Positions 8,504 to 17,074 of a DNA stretch of 64,000 nucleotides are shown in pieces; positions within the stretch are counted from its first letter, which is position 1; each line of letters opens with the position of its first letter. The notes beneath the pieces were generated by a model. The model saw only the letters and a program-made list of their open reading frames with translations, had not been told where the DNA came from and ran no database searches. Origin of the DNA: an uncultured Pelagibacteraceae bacterium (GTDB lineage Bacteria > Pseudomonadota > Alphaproteobacteria > Pelagibacterales > Pelagibacteraceae); NCBI GenBank assembly GCA_902596375.1, contig CACJTU010000002.1, forward strand, positions 1 through 64,000, read 5' to 3'. A program made the position numbers and the translations under genes.

Positions 8504-9670
8504 TTAAGCACTTCTGTAAAGTTTAGTCATAACAAACTCTCTATGACCTAAAGCTTCAGCACAAGTTAATCTACCGTTTGCTACTCTAAGTGTAGTTTTA
8601 ATTAATTCATCACCTGCTTCAGACAAATTCATTTCTCTTGAAAGAATTTTTGATACATCACAATCAATATGCTCACCCATACCTTTTACAGTTAATGGAT
8701 TTGCTGTTAATTTAACAACAGGTTCAATTGGATTTCCAACTATATTACCTTGTCCAGTTGGAAATAAATGAATATTAAAACCAGCAGCAGCTTGAAGAGT
8801 CACACATTCTGCAGCAGCAGATGATGTGTCCATAAAATATAAACCTTTTCCTTTAGTTGGTTCTTCAGCTGGTTCAAGAACATCAATAAATTTACAATTT
8901 CCAATTTTTTGAAAATTACCAAAAGCTTTTTCTTCAATTGTTGTAAGACCTCCAGCTATATTCCCAGCTGTTGGTTGACTTTCAGAAAGGTCGTCTGTCG
9001 CTTCTTTTAAAATAAAATCATTATAAGAGCTCCAAGTCTTAATAAATTTTTCAGAAGCTTCTTTTGTAGCTCCTCTAGTTGCACAAACTTGTTCTGCCCC
9101 AGTTAATTCAGATGTTTCACCAAAACATAAATGAACACCTAATGGTTCAAGTTTATCCATTAAGTTTCCAACAGTTGGGTTTGCAGCTAGTCCCGAAGTA
9201 GTATCAGACTCTCCACATTTAACAGAGATCCATAAATCACTTAAAGGACATTCTTCTCTTTGTTTTTCTGATGCCCACATTACAAATTCTTGAGCTTTTT
9301 TTGATGCTTTCATTGTCGTACCAATATCTCCTGTACGTTCAATATGAAATCCTTCGACTGGTTTTCCAGTTTTAGCAATTCCATCTACAATTTTTTTTGT
9401 CCATTTCGGCTCAATACCAATGACAATTACTGCGGCAACGTTCGGATTACATCCAGTTCCTATCATTGTTCTAAAATGAAGTTCTAAATCTGCACCAAAC
9501 TGAAGTCTTCCGTAAGAATGTGGAAGAGCGATTGTGCCTTTAATATTATTTGCAACTGCCTCTGCACATGCGTTTGAAATGTCATCAACTGGTAAAATAA
9601 TTACATGATTTCTTGTACCGGCTCTGCCGTTTTCTCTTTTATAACCTAAAAAGCTCTTTGGGATTTCCAT
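8504..9670 (-). CDS. suyB: (2R)-sulfolactate sulfo-lyase large subunit
   Basis: UxaA/GarD C-terminal family protein of 388 residues. It begins with [17 protein letters not shown], typical of this altronate/galactarate dehydratase-like group, and contains conserved cysteines in [16 protein letters not shown]. With SuyA it would split sulfolactate into pyruvate and sulfite. The choice of SuyB over altronate dehydratase rests on context: a separate small SAF subunit immediately upstream (4-base gap), a SuyZ-type exporter downstream, and xsc diverging from it. The family is large, so substrate specificity is inferred. Confidence 0.82.
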   Translation of the reverse strand: MEIPKSFLGYKRENGRAGTRNHVIILPVDDISNACAEAVANNIKGTIALPHSYGRLQFGADLELHFRTMIGTGCNPNVAAVIVIGIEPKWTKKIVDGIAKTGKPVEGFHIERTGDIGTTMKASKKAQEFVMWASEKQREECPLSDLWISVKCGESDTTSGLAANPTVGNLMDKLEPLGVHLCFGETSELTGAEQVCATRGATKEASEKFIKTWSSYNDFILKEATDDLSESQPTAGNIAGGLTTIEEKAFGNFQKIGNCKFIDVLEPAEEPTKGKGLYFMDTSSAAAECVTLQAAAGFNIHLFPTGQGNIVGNPIEPVVKLTANPLTVKGMGEHIDCDVSKILSREMNLSEAGDELIKTTLRVANGRLTCAEALGHREFVMTKLYRSA

Positions 9671-9674
9671 ACTA

Positions 9675-9959
9675 TTACCACTTCTTTGTTTTTACATTGT
9701 GAACATGTACATGCTCACCTTTTTTGATTGATTTAACAACTTTACCAATATCGTGACCATATTTTAAAATAGTATCACCTTCTTTAAGGTCAACCATTGC
9801 AATTTTATGACCTAAAGGTATTTCATCTACGGATTGAATATTTGTTGAACTGTCGTCTTCCATTATCCAGCAAGCACATTCCTGTTTAGGAGTAATTTTT
9901 TCAATAACAACTACTCCAACGTTGTCTTTCTTATCATGTATGATTATATCTGTTGCCAT
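9675..9959 (-). CDS. suyA: (2R)-sulfolactate sulfo-lyase small subunit
   Basis: A 94-residue SAF-domain protein, matching the N-terminal domain of UxaA split off as its own subunit, as known for SuyA. Conserved parts are [22 protein letters not shown] (interrupted around residues 47-68) and [19 protein letters not shown] near the end. It is the first gene of the reverse operon suyA-suyB-suyZ and diverges from xsc across a 111-base intergenic region. It supplies the SAF half of the active site; the metal cluster and most catalytic residues would be in SuyB. Confidence 0.82.
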   Translation of the reverse strand: MATDIIIHDKKDNVGVVVIEKITPKQECACWIMEDDSSTNIQSVDEIPLGHKIAMVDLKEGDTILKYGHDIGKVVKSIKKGEHVHVHNVKTKKW

Positions 9960-9968
9960 ATCGTGTCG

Positions 9969-10028
9969 ATTTGTTTGTTTGAAATTTCTAAAATCTTATA
10001 TATTAATCGCTCAAATTAACAAACGAAT
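9969..10028. promoter_or_regulatory. Imperfect inverted repeat between suyA and xsc
   Basis: The arms ATTTGTTTGTT (9969-9979) and AACAAACGAAT (10018-10028) match as inverted repeats at 10 of 11 positions with centres about 49 bases apart, roughly five helical turns. They sit in the only region able to hold promoters for both divergent operons. A paired operator for a shared regulator is possible. Low complexity and AT richness make chance plausible, and no regulator gene is adjacent. Confidence 0.3.
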
Positions 10029-10070
10029 TTTATAAATAGTAAAATTACACTTTAGAGAGGTTCTAGTTTT

Positions 10071-11855
10071 ATGACAAAAATGACAACAGAAGAAGCTTTT
10101 GTAAAAGTTTTACAAATGCATGGTATTGAACATGCTTTCGGAATTATCGGTTCAGCCTTTATGCCAATTTCAGATATTTTTCCAGATGCAGGTATTACTT
10201 TCTGGGATGTTGCTCATGAAACAAACGGTGGTTTAATTGCTGATGGTTACACAAGAGCTACTGGCAAAATGTCAATGGTTATTGCTCAGAACGGACCTGG
10301 AATAACTGGATTAGTTACACCAATTAAAACAGCTTATTGGAATCATACTCCTCTTTTATTAGTTACACCTCAAGCAGCTAATAAAACAATGGGTCAAGGT
10401 GGATTTCAAGAAGTTGAACAAATGAATTTATTCAAAGACATGGTTTGTTATCAAGAAGAAGTAAGGGATCCATCAAGAATGGCAGAAGTACTCAATAGAG
10501 TCATAGAAAAAGCTATAAGAGGATCAGCACCAGCACAAATTAATGTTCCAAGAGATTATTGGTGCCAAGTAATTGATATCGATCTTCCTCCAATTGTAAG
10601 ACTTGAAAGACAAGGGGGAGGAAATGATGCTGTAACTAAAGCAGCTGACCTGCTATCTAAAGCAAAGTTTCCGGTAATATTATCTGGAGCAGGTGTTGTT
10701 ATTGGAGGAGCTATAGAAGCTACAAAAAAACTTGCAGAAAAATTAGATTCACCTGTTTGTTCAGGTTACCAACATAATGACAGTTTCCCAGGAAGCCATC
10801 CTTTAGCCGTTGGTCCTCTAGGTTACAATGGATCAAAAGCTGCAATGGAATTAATTTCAAAAGCTGACGTAGTGCTAGCTTTGGGAACTAGATTAAATCC
10901 ATTTTCGACTTTGCCTGGTTATGGAATTGATTATTGGCCAAAAAATGCAAACATCATTCAAGTTGATATTAATCCTGACAGAATTGGTTTGACTAAAAAA
11001 GTTACTGTAGGAATAAGTGGTGATGCAAAATTAGTTGCTGAACAAATTTTTGAAAAATTATCTTCAAATGCTGGTGACACTGACAGACAAGCTAGAAAAG
11101 ACTTAATTCATCAAACTAAGTCAGCTTGGCTACAAAAGCTTTCAAGTTTAGATCATGAAGATGATGATGAGGGAACATTCTGGAACAAAGAAGCAAGAGA
11201 AAGAGATGCAGATAGAATGTCACCAAGACAATCTTGGAGAGCAATTCAAGCAGGAATGCCTGACGATGTAATTATATCAAGTGATATCGGAAACAATTGT
11301 GCGATAGGTAATGCTTACCCTACATTCGAAAAGCCAAGAAAATATTTAGCACCAGGTTTATTTGGTCCATGTGGTTATGGTTTTCCATCTATATTGGGAG
11401 CAAAAATTGGTTGTCCAGATACTCCTGTTATCGGATTTGCTGGCGATGGTGCTTTTGGAATAAGTATGAATGAAATGAGTTCATGTGCAAGAGAAGAGTG
11501 GCCTGCAATAACAATGGTTATTTTCAGAAATTATCAATGGGGTGCGGAAAAAAGAAATACGACACTTTGGTTTGATAATAACTTTGTTGGTACAGAATTA
11601 GATCCAGAATTAAGTTATGCTAAAGTTGCTGACGCATGTGGTTTAAAAGGTGTAACTGTAAGAACTATGGAAGAAACCACAAATGCAATCAAGCAATCTT
11701 GTGAGGATCAGAAGAAAGGTATTACAACATTTATTGAGGTAATTCTTAACCAAGAGCTAGGAGAACCATTTAGAAGAGATGCTATGAAAAAACCTGTTAG
11801 AGTTGCTGGTATTGATAAAAAAGACATGAGACCACAAAAATCTTTAAATGGATGA
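10071..11855 (+). CDS. xsc: Sulfoacetaldehyde acetyltransferase
   Basis: ThDP-dependent enzyme of 594 residues converting sulfoacetaldehyde plus phosphate to acetyl phosphate and sulfite, the C2-sulfonate desulfonation step. The acetolactate-synthase-like layout is clear: N-terminal catalytic Glu50 in AHETNGG, the MGQGGFQEVEQ segment near 124-134, a central nucleotide-like domain, and the ThDP/Mg motif GDGAFGIS beginning at residue 458 and ending in FRNYQWG. The match to Xsc is strong over the whole length. A GAGAGG ribosome site lies 11 bases before the ATG. The end overlaps the next gene by 8 bases. Confidence 0.93.
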   Translation: MTKMTTEEAFVKVLQMHGIEHAFGIIGSAFMPISDIFPDAGITFWDVAHETNGGLIADGYTRATGKMSMVIAQNGPGITGLVTPIKTAYWNHTPLLLVTPQAANKTMGQGGFQEVEQMNLFKDMVCYQEEVRDPSRMAEVLNRVIEKAIRGSAPAQINVPRDYWCQVIDIDLPPIVRLERQGGGNDAVTKAADLLSKAKFPVILSGAGVVIGGAIEATKKLAEKLDSPVCSGYQHNDSFPGSHPLAVGPLGYNGSKAAMELISKADVVLALGTRLNPFSTLPGYGIDYWPKNANIIQVDINPDRIGLTKKVTVGISGDAKLVAEQIFEKLSSNAGDTDRQARKDLIHQTKSAWLQKLSSLDHEDDDEGTFWNKEARERDADRMSPRQSWRAIQAGMPDDVIISSDIGNNCAIGNAYPTFEKPRKYLAPGLFGPCGYGFPSILGAKIGCPDTPVIGFAGDGAFGISMNEMSSCAREEWPAITMVIFRNYQWGAEKRNTTLWFDNNFVGTELDPELSYAKVADACGLKGVTVRTMEETTNAIKQSCEDQKKGITTFIEVILNQELGEPFRRDAMKKPVRVAGIDKKDMRPQKSLNG

Positions 11856-12231
11856 TGTTAAAATAAGCTCGAATCGAAGTTTTGGAATTGTTTTTTTTAT
11901 AGTTTTTTTAATTATATCTCTATACCCATTGACCTATAATGGAGAATTAAGAGTCTGGTCAGCTATAATTTCTCTAATTTTCCTTCTGTTAGGTTTATTA
12001 AACTCTAAAATTTTAAGTCCTTTAAATAAGCTTTGGTTTAAGTTTGGGATTTTTCTAGGTAAAATAATATCACCACTCATTATGGGAATAATATTTTTCC
12101 TTGTTGTAACACCAATAGGTTTAATTATGAGGCTATTTGGAAAGGATGTATTAAATTTAAAATATAATAAGAATCAATCTTATTGGATTGAAAAAAATGG
12201 TCCAAAAAGTAAAATGAAAAATCAATTTTAA
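11848..12231 (+). CDS. SxtJ-like small membrane protein
   Basis: A 127-residue protein with about three hydrophobic helices (near residues 12-32, 36-50 and 70-90) and a C-terminal hydrophilic tail ending FGKDVLNLKYNKNQSYWIEKNGP (residues about 97-119). This pattern resembles the SxtJ family, named from the saxitoxin cluster and commonly found beside a DUF5989 protein and a carbamoyltransferase, as here. The ATG overlaps xsc by 8 bases, so expression is likely coupled to xsc. Its molecular function is unknown. The family call is from recall of motif and context, not a search. Confidence 0.72.
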   Translation: MDDVKISSNRSFGIVFFIVFLIISLYPLTYNGELRVWSAIISLIFLLLGLLNSKILSPLNKLWFKFGIFLGKIISPLIMGIIFFLVVTPIGLIMRLFGKDVLNLKYNKNQSYWIEKNGPKSKMKNQF

Positions 12232-12232
12232 T

Positions 12233-12382
12233 ATGGGTTTTATTAAAGAATTTTGGGAATTTTTAAAAGTAAGAAAAAAATATTGGCTTTTACCAATTAT
12301 AATGGTTTTAGTTTTATTTGGTGGTTTAATTATATTAACTCAAGGTTCAGCAGTAGCTCCATTTATATACACGATTTTTTAA
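12233..12382 (+). CDS. DUF5989 family small membrane protein (49 aa)
   Basis: A 49-codon gene from ATG 12233 to TAA 12382, lying 1 base after the SxtJ-like stop and 1 base before the carbamoyltransferase start. It begins MGFIKEFWEFLKVRKKYWLL, followed by a single membrane helix (about residues 18-36) and TQGSAVAPFIYTIF. The FIKEFWxFLKxRKKxWLLP and APFIY elements are those I associate with DUF5989, the SxtK-like partner of SxtJ. Tight packing with both neighbours supports translation. Function unknown. Confidence 0.8.
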   Translation: MGFIKEFWEFLKVRKKYWLLPIIMVLVLFGGLIILTQGSAVAPFIYTIF

Positions 12383-12383
12383 A

Positions 12384-14219
12384 GTGAGTTCAATTTTAGG
12401 TATTTCAGCATTCTATCATGATAGTGCGGCATGTATTTTAATAGATGGTAAAATTATTGCTGCAGCACAAGAAGAGAGATTTACTAGAAAAAAACATGAT
12501 CCAAATTATCCTCATAATGCAATTGAGTTTGTATTAAAATATTCAAATTTAAAATTAAGCGAAGTGGATCAAATAGTTTTTTTTGAGAAACCATTTTTAA
12601 AATTTGAAAGATTATTAGAAACTTATGTAGCTTTTGCGCCTAAAGGTTTTATTTCTTTTGCAAAAGCTATGCCTTTATGGATTAAAGAAAAGCTTTTTCA
12701 AAAAAATCTTTTATTTAATAAACTTAAAAAACATGACGAAAATTATAAATCTGATGAAAATATTTTTTTTTCGGATCACCATCTAAGTCATGCAGCAAGT
12801 GCTTTTTTTCCGTCACCTTTCAACGAAGCTGTTATCTTAACTGCAGATGGCGTAGGTGAGTGGGCAACAACAACAGTTGCTGTTGGAAAAAATGAAACCT
12901 TGGAAATCAAAAAAGAAATACATTTTCCTCATTCACTTGGATTACTTTATTCAGCATTTACGTATTATACAGGTTTTAAGGTAAACAGTGGTGAATATAA
13001 ATTAATGGGTTTAGCTCCATACGGAACTCCTATTTATGAGGATAAAGTAAAACAGTTATTTGATTTGAAAGAAGATGGTACTTTTAGATTAGATCAAAAA
13101 TATTTTAATTACGCAACCGGGCTTACGATGACAAATGAAAAATTTCATAATTTATTTGGGCAAAAACCTCGTAATCCTCAAAATGAAAAGATAACTCAAT
13201 TCCATATGGATATAGCAGCATCAATTCAGAAAGTTACTGAAGAAATCATGATTAAATTGGCGAAATCTATTCGAGACGAATATAGGATTAAAAATTTATG
13301 CTTAGCTGGTGGTGTAGCTTTAAATTGTGTCGCAAATGGAAAAATTTTAAAAGAAAAAATTTTTGATAATATTTGGATTCAGCCAGCAGCAGGTGATGCG
13401 GGAGGCTCTTTAGGTGCAGCCCTTGCACTATGGTATATTGATCAAGGAAATAAAAGATTAGTAAACTCAAACGATGATATGAAAGGTTCTTATTTAGGAA
13501 CTGAATTTAATCAAGATGAAATTGAAAAAGAATTGAAAGCAGTAGGAGCTAAATTTGATACTTTAAGGTATGAAGAATTGATTGATAAAACTGCCGAACT
13601 GCTTTCAAATGAAAAGGCTATAGGATGGTTTCAAGGTAGAATGGAATTTGGCCCTAGAGCTTTGGGAGGCAGATCTATTTTAGGGGATCCAAGATCTGAT
13701 AAAATGCAAAAAAATTTAAATCTTAAGGTAAAATATAGAGAAAGCTTTAGACCTTTTGCGCCTTCAATTCTTAGAGAAGATTTATCAGACTGGTTTGATA
13801 TAAATATTGATAGCCCCTATATGTTATTAGTTGCAAATATCAATCCAAATAAAAAGATAGAAATGAACGATGAACAAAATAATCTTTTTGGTATAGATAA
13901 ATTAAATATAAAGAGATCAGAAATTCCAGCAGTAACTCATGTTGACTATTCAGCTAGAGTCCAGACTATTACAAAAAATCAAAATAATCGTTACTATGAT
14001 TTAATCTCTAAATTTAAAGAAAAAACTGGCTGTCCAGTAATTGTAAATACTTCTTTTAATGTTAGAGGAGAGCCAATAGTAAATACTCCAACTGATGCTT
14101 TTAATTGTTTCATGGGAACTGAATTGGATTATTTAGTTATTGGAGATTGTATTTTAGATAAATCAAAACAAGATCCTACTCTTAAAAAAGACTATACAAA
14201 AGAATTTGAATTAGATTAA
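12384..14219 (+). CDS. Carbamoyltransferase, NodU/CmcH/SxtI family
   Basis: Protein of 611 residues that would transfer the carbamoyl group of carbamoyl phosphate, via carbamoyl-AMP, to a hydroxyl of a small molecule or sugar. The N-terminal Kae1-like ATP/metal domain starts ILGISAFYHDSAACIL, with the metal histidines in DHHLSHAASAFF. The C-terminal domain carries GWFQGRMEFGPRALGGRSIL (from about residue 413). The GTG start at 12384 is chosen because it is 1 base after the DUF5989 stop and begins exactly at the conserved N-terminus. The acceptor is unknown; an xsc-linked operon is an unusual setting. Confidence 0.88.
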   Translation: MSSILGISAFYHDSAACILIDGKIIAAAQEERFTRKKHDPNYPHNAIEFVLKYSNLKLSEVDQIVFFEKPFLKFERLLETYVAFAPKGFISFAKAMPLWIKEKLFQKNLLFNKLKKHDENYKSDENIFFSDHHLSHAASAFFPSPFNEAVILTADGVGEWATTTVAVGKNETLEIKKEIHFPHSLGLLYSAFTYYTGFKVNSGEYKLMGLAPYGTPIYEDKVKQLFDLKEDGTFRLDQKYFNYATGLTMTNEKFHNLFGQKPRNPQNEKITQFHMDIAASIQKVTEEIMIKLAKSIRDEYRIKNLCLAGGVALNCVANGKILKEKIFDNIWIQPAAGDAGGSLGAALALWYIDQGNKRLVNSNDDMKGSYLGTEFNQDEIEKELKAVGAKFDTLRYEELIDKTAELLSNEKAIGWFQGRMEFGPRALGGRSILGDPRSDKMQKNLNLKVKYRESFRPFAPSILREDLSDWFDINIDSPYMLLVANINPNKKIEMNDEQNNLFGIDKLNIKRSEIPAVTHVDYSARVQTITKNQNNRYYDLISKFKEKTGCPVIVNTSFNVRGEPIVNTPTDAFNCFMGTELDYLVIGDCILDKSKQDPTLKKDYTKEFELD

Positions 14220-14229
14220 ATTCATTAAC

Positions 14230-15534
14230 ATGCAAATTGTTAATGATAATGGATGTAGTTGGATTAATGATTTAAATCCAAGATCAAATATAAAAGTTCT
14301 AGATAAACACAAAGAATGTGAGTGGCTTATTATTGGAGCAGGTTATACAGGGTTATCTGGAGCAAGAAAATTAGGTCAACTCTATCCTAATCAAAAAATA
14401 ATACTAGTTGACGCTCTACTAGCAGGAGAGGGTGCTAGCTCAAGAAACTCAGGCTACTTAGTGGATACAACACTTAATGATGGTTTTACCTCTAATAAAG
14501 AATTAGATAATTATAAAAAAAAAGCAGATATCTATAAATTGGGAATAGATGTTGTTAAAAAATTTATAAAAGAATATCAGGTAGATTGTGATTGGAATGA
14601 ATGTGGAAAATATTTTGCATCATCAAAACAAGAAGACACAAAAATATTAGAAAATTTTTCAGAAACTTTATTAAAATTAGGTTTTGAACATAATTTGCTA
14701 TCAAAAAAAAAACTTAAAAAAAAATTAGGTACCAATTTTTATAATATTGCTCTTCATACAAAGGGAGGGATTTTATTACATCCAGGTAAATTGGCTAGAG
14801 CTATGATTGATACATTACCAAATAACGTCATTCTTTATGAAAATTCCTCGTTATTAGATTGGAAAAAGAAGAATGATATAGTCATTTGTAAATTTAAAAA
14901 TGGTTCAATTAAAACTAAAAAGATTATTTTTGCTACAAATGGGTTTCTAAAGTCTTTAGGAATAAAATCAAATTATAATTTTCCAATCACTTTAACAGCT
15001 AGTATGACCAGATCTTTATCAGATGAGGAGTTTACATCTCTTGGTGAACCTAAAGAGTGGGGTGTTTTACCGGTAAGACCAATGGGGGCTACTGTTAGGA
15101 TGACTAAAGATAGAAGAATTTTAATCAGAAATACTGCAGAAGTTTATAATCCTTATCAAATGTCTAAATCTGAATTAACCAAAAGATCATTAAAACAAAA
15201 GATTGGAATTAAAAAAAGATTTCCTGAATTGCCGGATAATATTATTCAATCTTCTTGGTCAGGCATTGTTTCAAGAACAAGAAATAGTTCTCAAATTTTT
15301 GAAAAAATAGATGACAATATATTTGTTGCAGGTTGTTATAATGGCTCTGGTATTGGAGTTGGTACTTTATTTGGAGAACAAATAGCAATCAAGGCAAGTA
15401 ATGAAAACACAAAAGAGATAGAAACAATCGAAGCAAGAAATAAACCCACTTGGCTTCCTCCTGATCCAATTTTAAGTTTAGGAGTTAGAGCCAGGTTGAT
15501 TTATGAACGTTTCAGAGCAAAATCTGAGATTTAG
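14230..15534 (+). CDS. FAD-dependent oxidoreductase, DadA/OrdL (DAO) family
   Basis: Protein of 434 residues with the Rossmann FAD loop IIGAGYTGLSGA (about residues 34-45), the second FAD-binding stretch GEGASSRNSGYLVDT (about 72-86), and the C-terminal NIFVAGCYNGSGIGVGTLFG that closes on the isoalloxazine. Such enzymes oxidise secondary amines, D-amino acids, gamma-glutamylputrescine or, in the TauY case, taurine. It starts 10 bases after the carbamoyltransferase in the xsc transcript. Production of sulfoacetaldehyde from taurine would suit Xsc, but no TauX subunit is visible, so that role is only a hypothesis. It ends in a 4-base convergent overlap. Confidence 0.8.
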   Translation: MQIVNDNGCSWINDLNPRSNIKVLDKHKECEWLIIGAGYTGLSGARKLGQLYPNQKIILVDALLAGEGASSRNSGYLVDTTLNDGFTSNKELDNYKKKADIYKLGIDVVKKFIKEYQVDCDWNECGKYFASSKQEDTKILENFSETLLKLGFEHNLLSKKKLKKKLGTNFYNIALHTKGGILLHPGKLARAMIDTLPNNVILYENSSLLDWKKKNDIVICKFKNGSIKTKKIIFATNGFLKSLGIKSNYNFPITLTASMTRSLSDEEFTSLGEPKEWGVLPVRPMGATVRMTKDRRILIRNTAEVYNPYQMSKSELTKRSLKQKIGIKKRFPELPDNIIQSSWSGIVSRTRNSSQIFEKIDDNIFVAGCYNGSGIGVGTLFGEQIAIKASNENTKEIETIEARNKPTWLPPDPILSLGVRARLIYERFRAKSEI

Positions 15535-16331
15535 TTTAAGACAGACATGGGATCAAGTCGTGTTTGAAACCAATTAACCCTAAAATCCAAGTGAGGTCCA
15601 GTTGATCTTCCAGTTGAACCTACAGTTCCTATTACATCTCCTTGATTAATTTGGTCACCAACTGAGACTAATACATTTTCTAAATGGGAATATATTGTTG
15701 ATATTCCATGACCATGATCCATTATTACTGTTCCACCAGTATAATATAAATCATCTTCAGCCATAGTAACAACACCCGAACCAGATGATTTAATAATTGT
15801 TCCTTGTTTCGCTGCAATATCTATTCCGTAGTGAGGCCATCTTGGTTTACCGTTTAAAATTCTTTGACTACCATAAACACCGCTAATTATACCTTCAACT
15901 GGCATAATAAATTTTTCTTTAAAAAATTGCAGATCAGAATTTATTGCTCTTGCTTCTCCAATTGCATTATTTTCTTTTTTAATTCTTTTATAAACAGACT
16001 CGGGCGGGGTTACTTTACTTTCTGCTAAACCATCTATTCTTTGTATATTGTATTTCCTCTTTAAAACTTTTTTTGTAGTTATTGATTTTTTTCCATCAAT
16101 AATTTTTGTAAATGTTAAGTCGTACTTTTGATCTCGATCTATACCAAAAACAAAAACACCATCTTTTGAAACTTTTACCTCTTTTTTTCCAACCAGAATT
16201 TTAGCGTTAGGATCAGTTTTACCTAATATAAAATGACCTTGCAGAAATTTACCTTGAAATTCAATAGCTTTTACTGGTGATACAAAAATTAAAAAAATAA
16301 AAAAAAATCTATAAATTATTGAGCTGTCCAT
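15531..16331 (-). CDS. Secreted M23 family metallopeptidase (LytM-like)
   Basis: Periplasmic or envelope-bound peptidoglycan endopeptidase-like protein of 266 residues. I place the start at the ATG at 16331, which begins a signal peptide (MDSSIIYRFFFIFLIFVSPVKA); a longer frame would lie 78 bases inside the upstream SDR gene. The C-terminal M23 domain shows HYGID (His-x3-Asp zinc site), VIMDHGHGISTIYSHL and TGPHLDFRVNWF. The second His of the usual HxH motif is Asp here, a variant I recall in many proteobacterial relatives. Family members cut peptidoglycan cross-links or activate amidases. Confidence 0.85.
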   Translation of the reverse strand: MDSSIIYRFFFIFLIFVSPVKAIEFQGKFLQGHFILGKTDPNAKILVGKKEVKVSKDGVFVFGIDRDQKYDLTFTKIIDGKKSITTKKVLKRKYNIQRIDGLAESKVTPPESVYKRIKKENNAIGEARAINSDLQFFKEKFIMPVEGIISGVYGSQRILNGKPRWPHYGIDIAAKQGTIIKSSGSGVVTMAEDDLYYTGGTVIMDHGHGISTIYSHLENVLVSVGDQINQGDVIGTVGSTGRSTGPHLDFRVNWFQTRLDPMSVLN

Positions 16332-17074
16332 CCACCATCTATAATTATTGATGTTCCAGTTATCATTGAAGATGCTGATGATGCCAAAAAGCATACGGTT
16401 GTAGCAACATCACTTTCAGTAGCTGCTTTTCCCATAGGAATATTTCCAAGGGCTAACTTTTTAAATTTTTTGTTTTTAAAAAAGTTTTTAACCATTGGTG
16501 TTTCAACAAAAGTAGGTGCTACAGTGTTAACTCTTATATTTTTTTTGGCCAATTCGACACCCATCCCTTTAGTTAAACCTTCAATACCAAATTTAGTCAT
16601 ATTGTATACATTTCTTCCACCCATACCTACATGACCTAGTTGAGATGACATATTTATAATTGATCCAGGTCTTTTTTTATTTTTAAGCATTTTTTTTACA
16701 ACAAGTTGTGCCACATTAAATGCTGCCTTTAGATTTAAATCTACTAGATAATTCATACTTTTTTGTTTAATTTTTTCAAAAGGTTCTGGAATGTTAGTTC
16801 CAGCATTGTTTACTAACACATCAATAATTTTAATCTTTTCTAATTTTTGTTTTAAATCCTCGTAGTTCATTACATCGCAGGAAACTTTAATAATTTTCCC
16901 TTTAACTTTTTTAATATCTTTTTCTAATTTATTTAGATCTGAAGGAGTTCTACTTAAAGCTATAATTGTTGCACCTGCTTCAGCTAGCGCAATAGAACAA
17001 GCTCTTCCAAGTCCTTTGCCTGCACCAGTAACTAAAGCATATTTATTTTTAAGATTTATTTTTTGAAGGTACAT
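16316..17074 (-). CDS. SDR family NAD(P)-dependent oxidoreductase
   Basis: Classical short-chain dehydrogenase of 252 residues. It has the TGAGKGLG cofactor loop (residues 16-23), the NNAG motif, the catalytic Ser in INMSSQLGHVG, the Y-x3-K pair in YNMTKFG, and a C-terminal ITGTSIIIDGGW. It resembles gluconate 5-dehydrogenase/3-oxoacyl reductase-type SDRs; the substrate cannot be assigned. The start shares one base with the end of the upstream TerC gene, and the stop overlaps the M23 gene by 16 bases, so the three are probably one transcript with the GMC oxidoreductase gene. Confidence 0.88.
   Translation of the reverse strand: MYLQKINLKNKYALVTGAGKGLGRACSIALAEAGATIIALSRTPSDLNKLEKDIKKVKGKIIKVSCDVMNYEDLKQKLEKIKIIDVLVNNAGTNIPEPFEKIKQKSMNYLVDLNLKAAFNVAQLVVKKMLKNKKRPGSIINMSSQLGHVGMGGRNVYNMTKFGIEGLTKGMGVELAKKNIRVNTVAPTFVETPMVKNFFKNKKFKKLALGNIPMGKAATESDVATTVCFLASSASSMITGTSIIIDGGWTAQ

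Noticed and set aside
11848-14219. Saxitoxin biosynthesis
   Set aside because: Only the SxtJ-like, SxtK-like and carbamoyltransferase trio is present; the core polyketide and tailoring genes are absent, and the trio is widespread outside toxin clusters.
16332-16394. Longer N-terminus of the M23 peptidase
   Set aside because: The extension is a shadow of the SDR C-terminus and would bury the signal peptide that starts at 16331.
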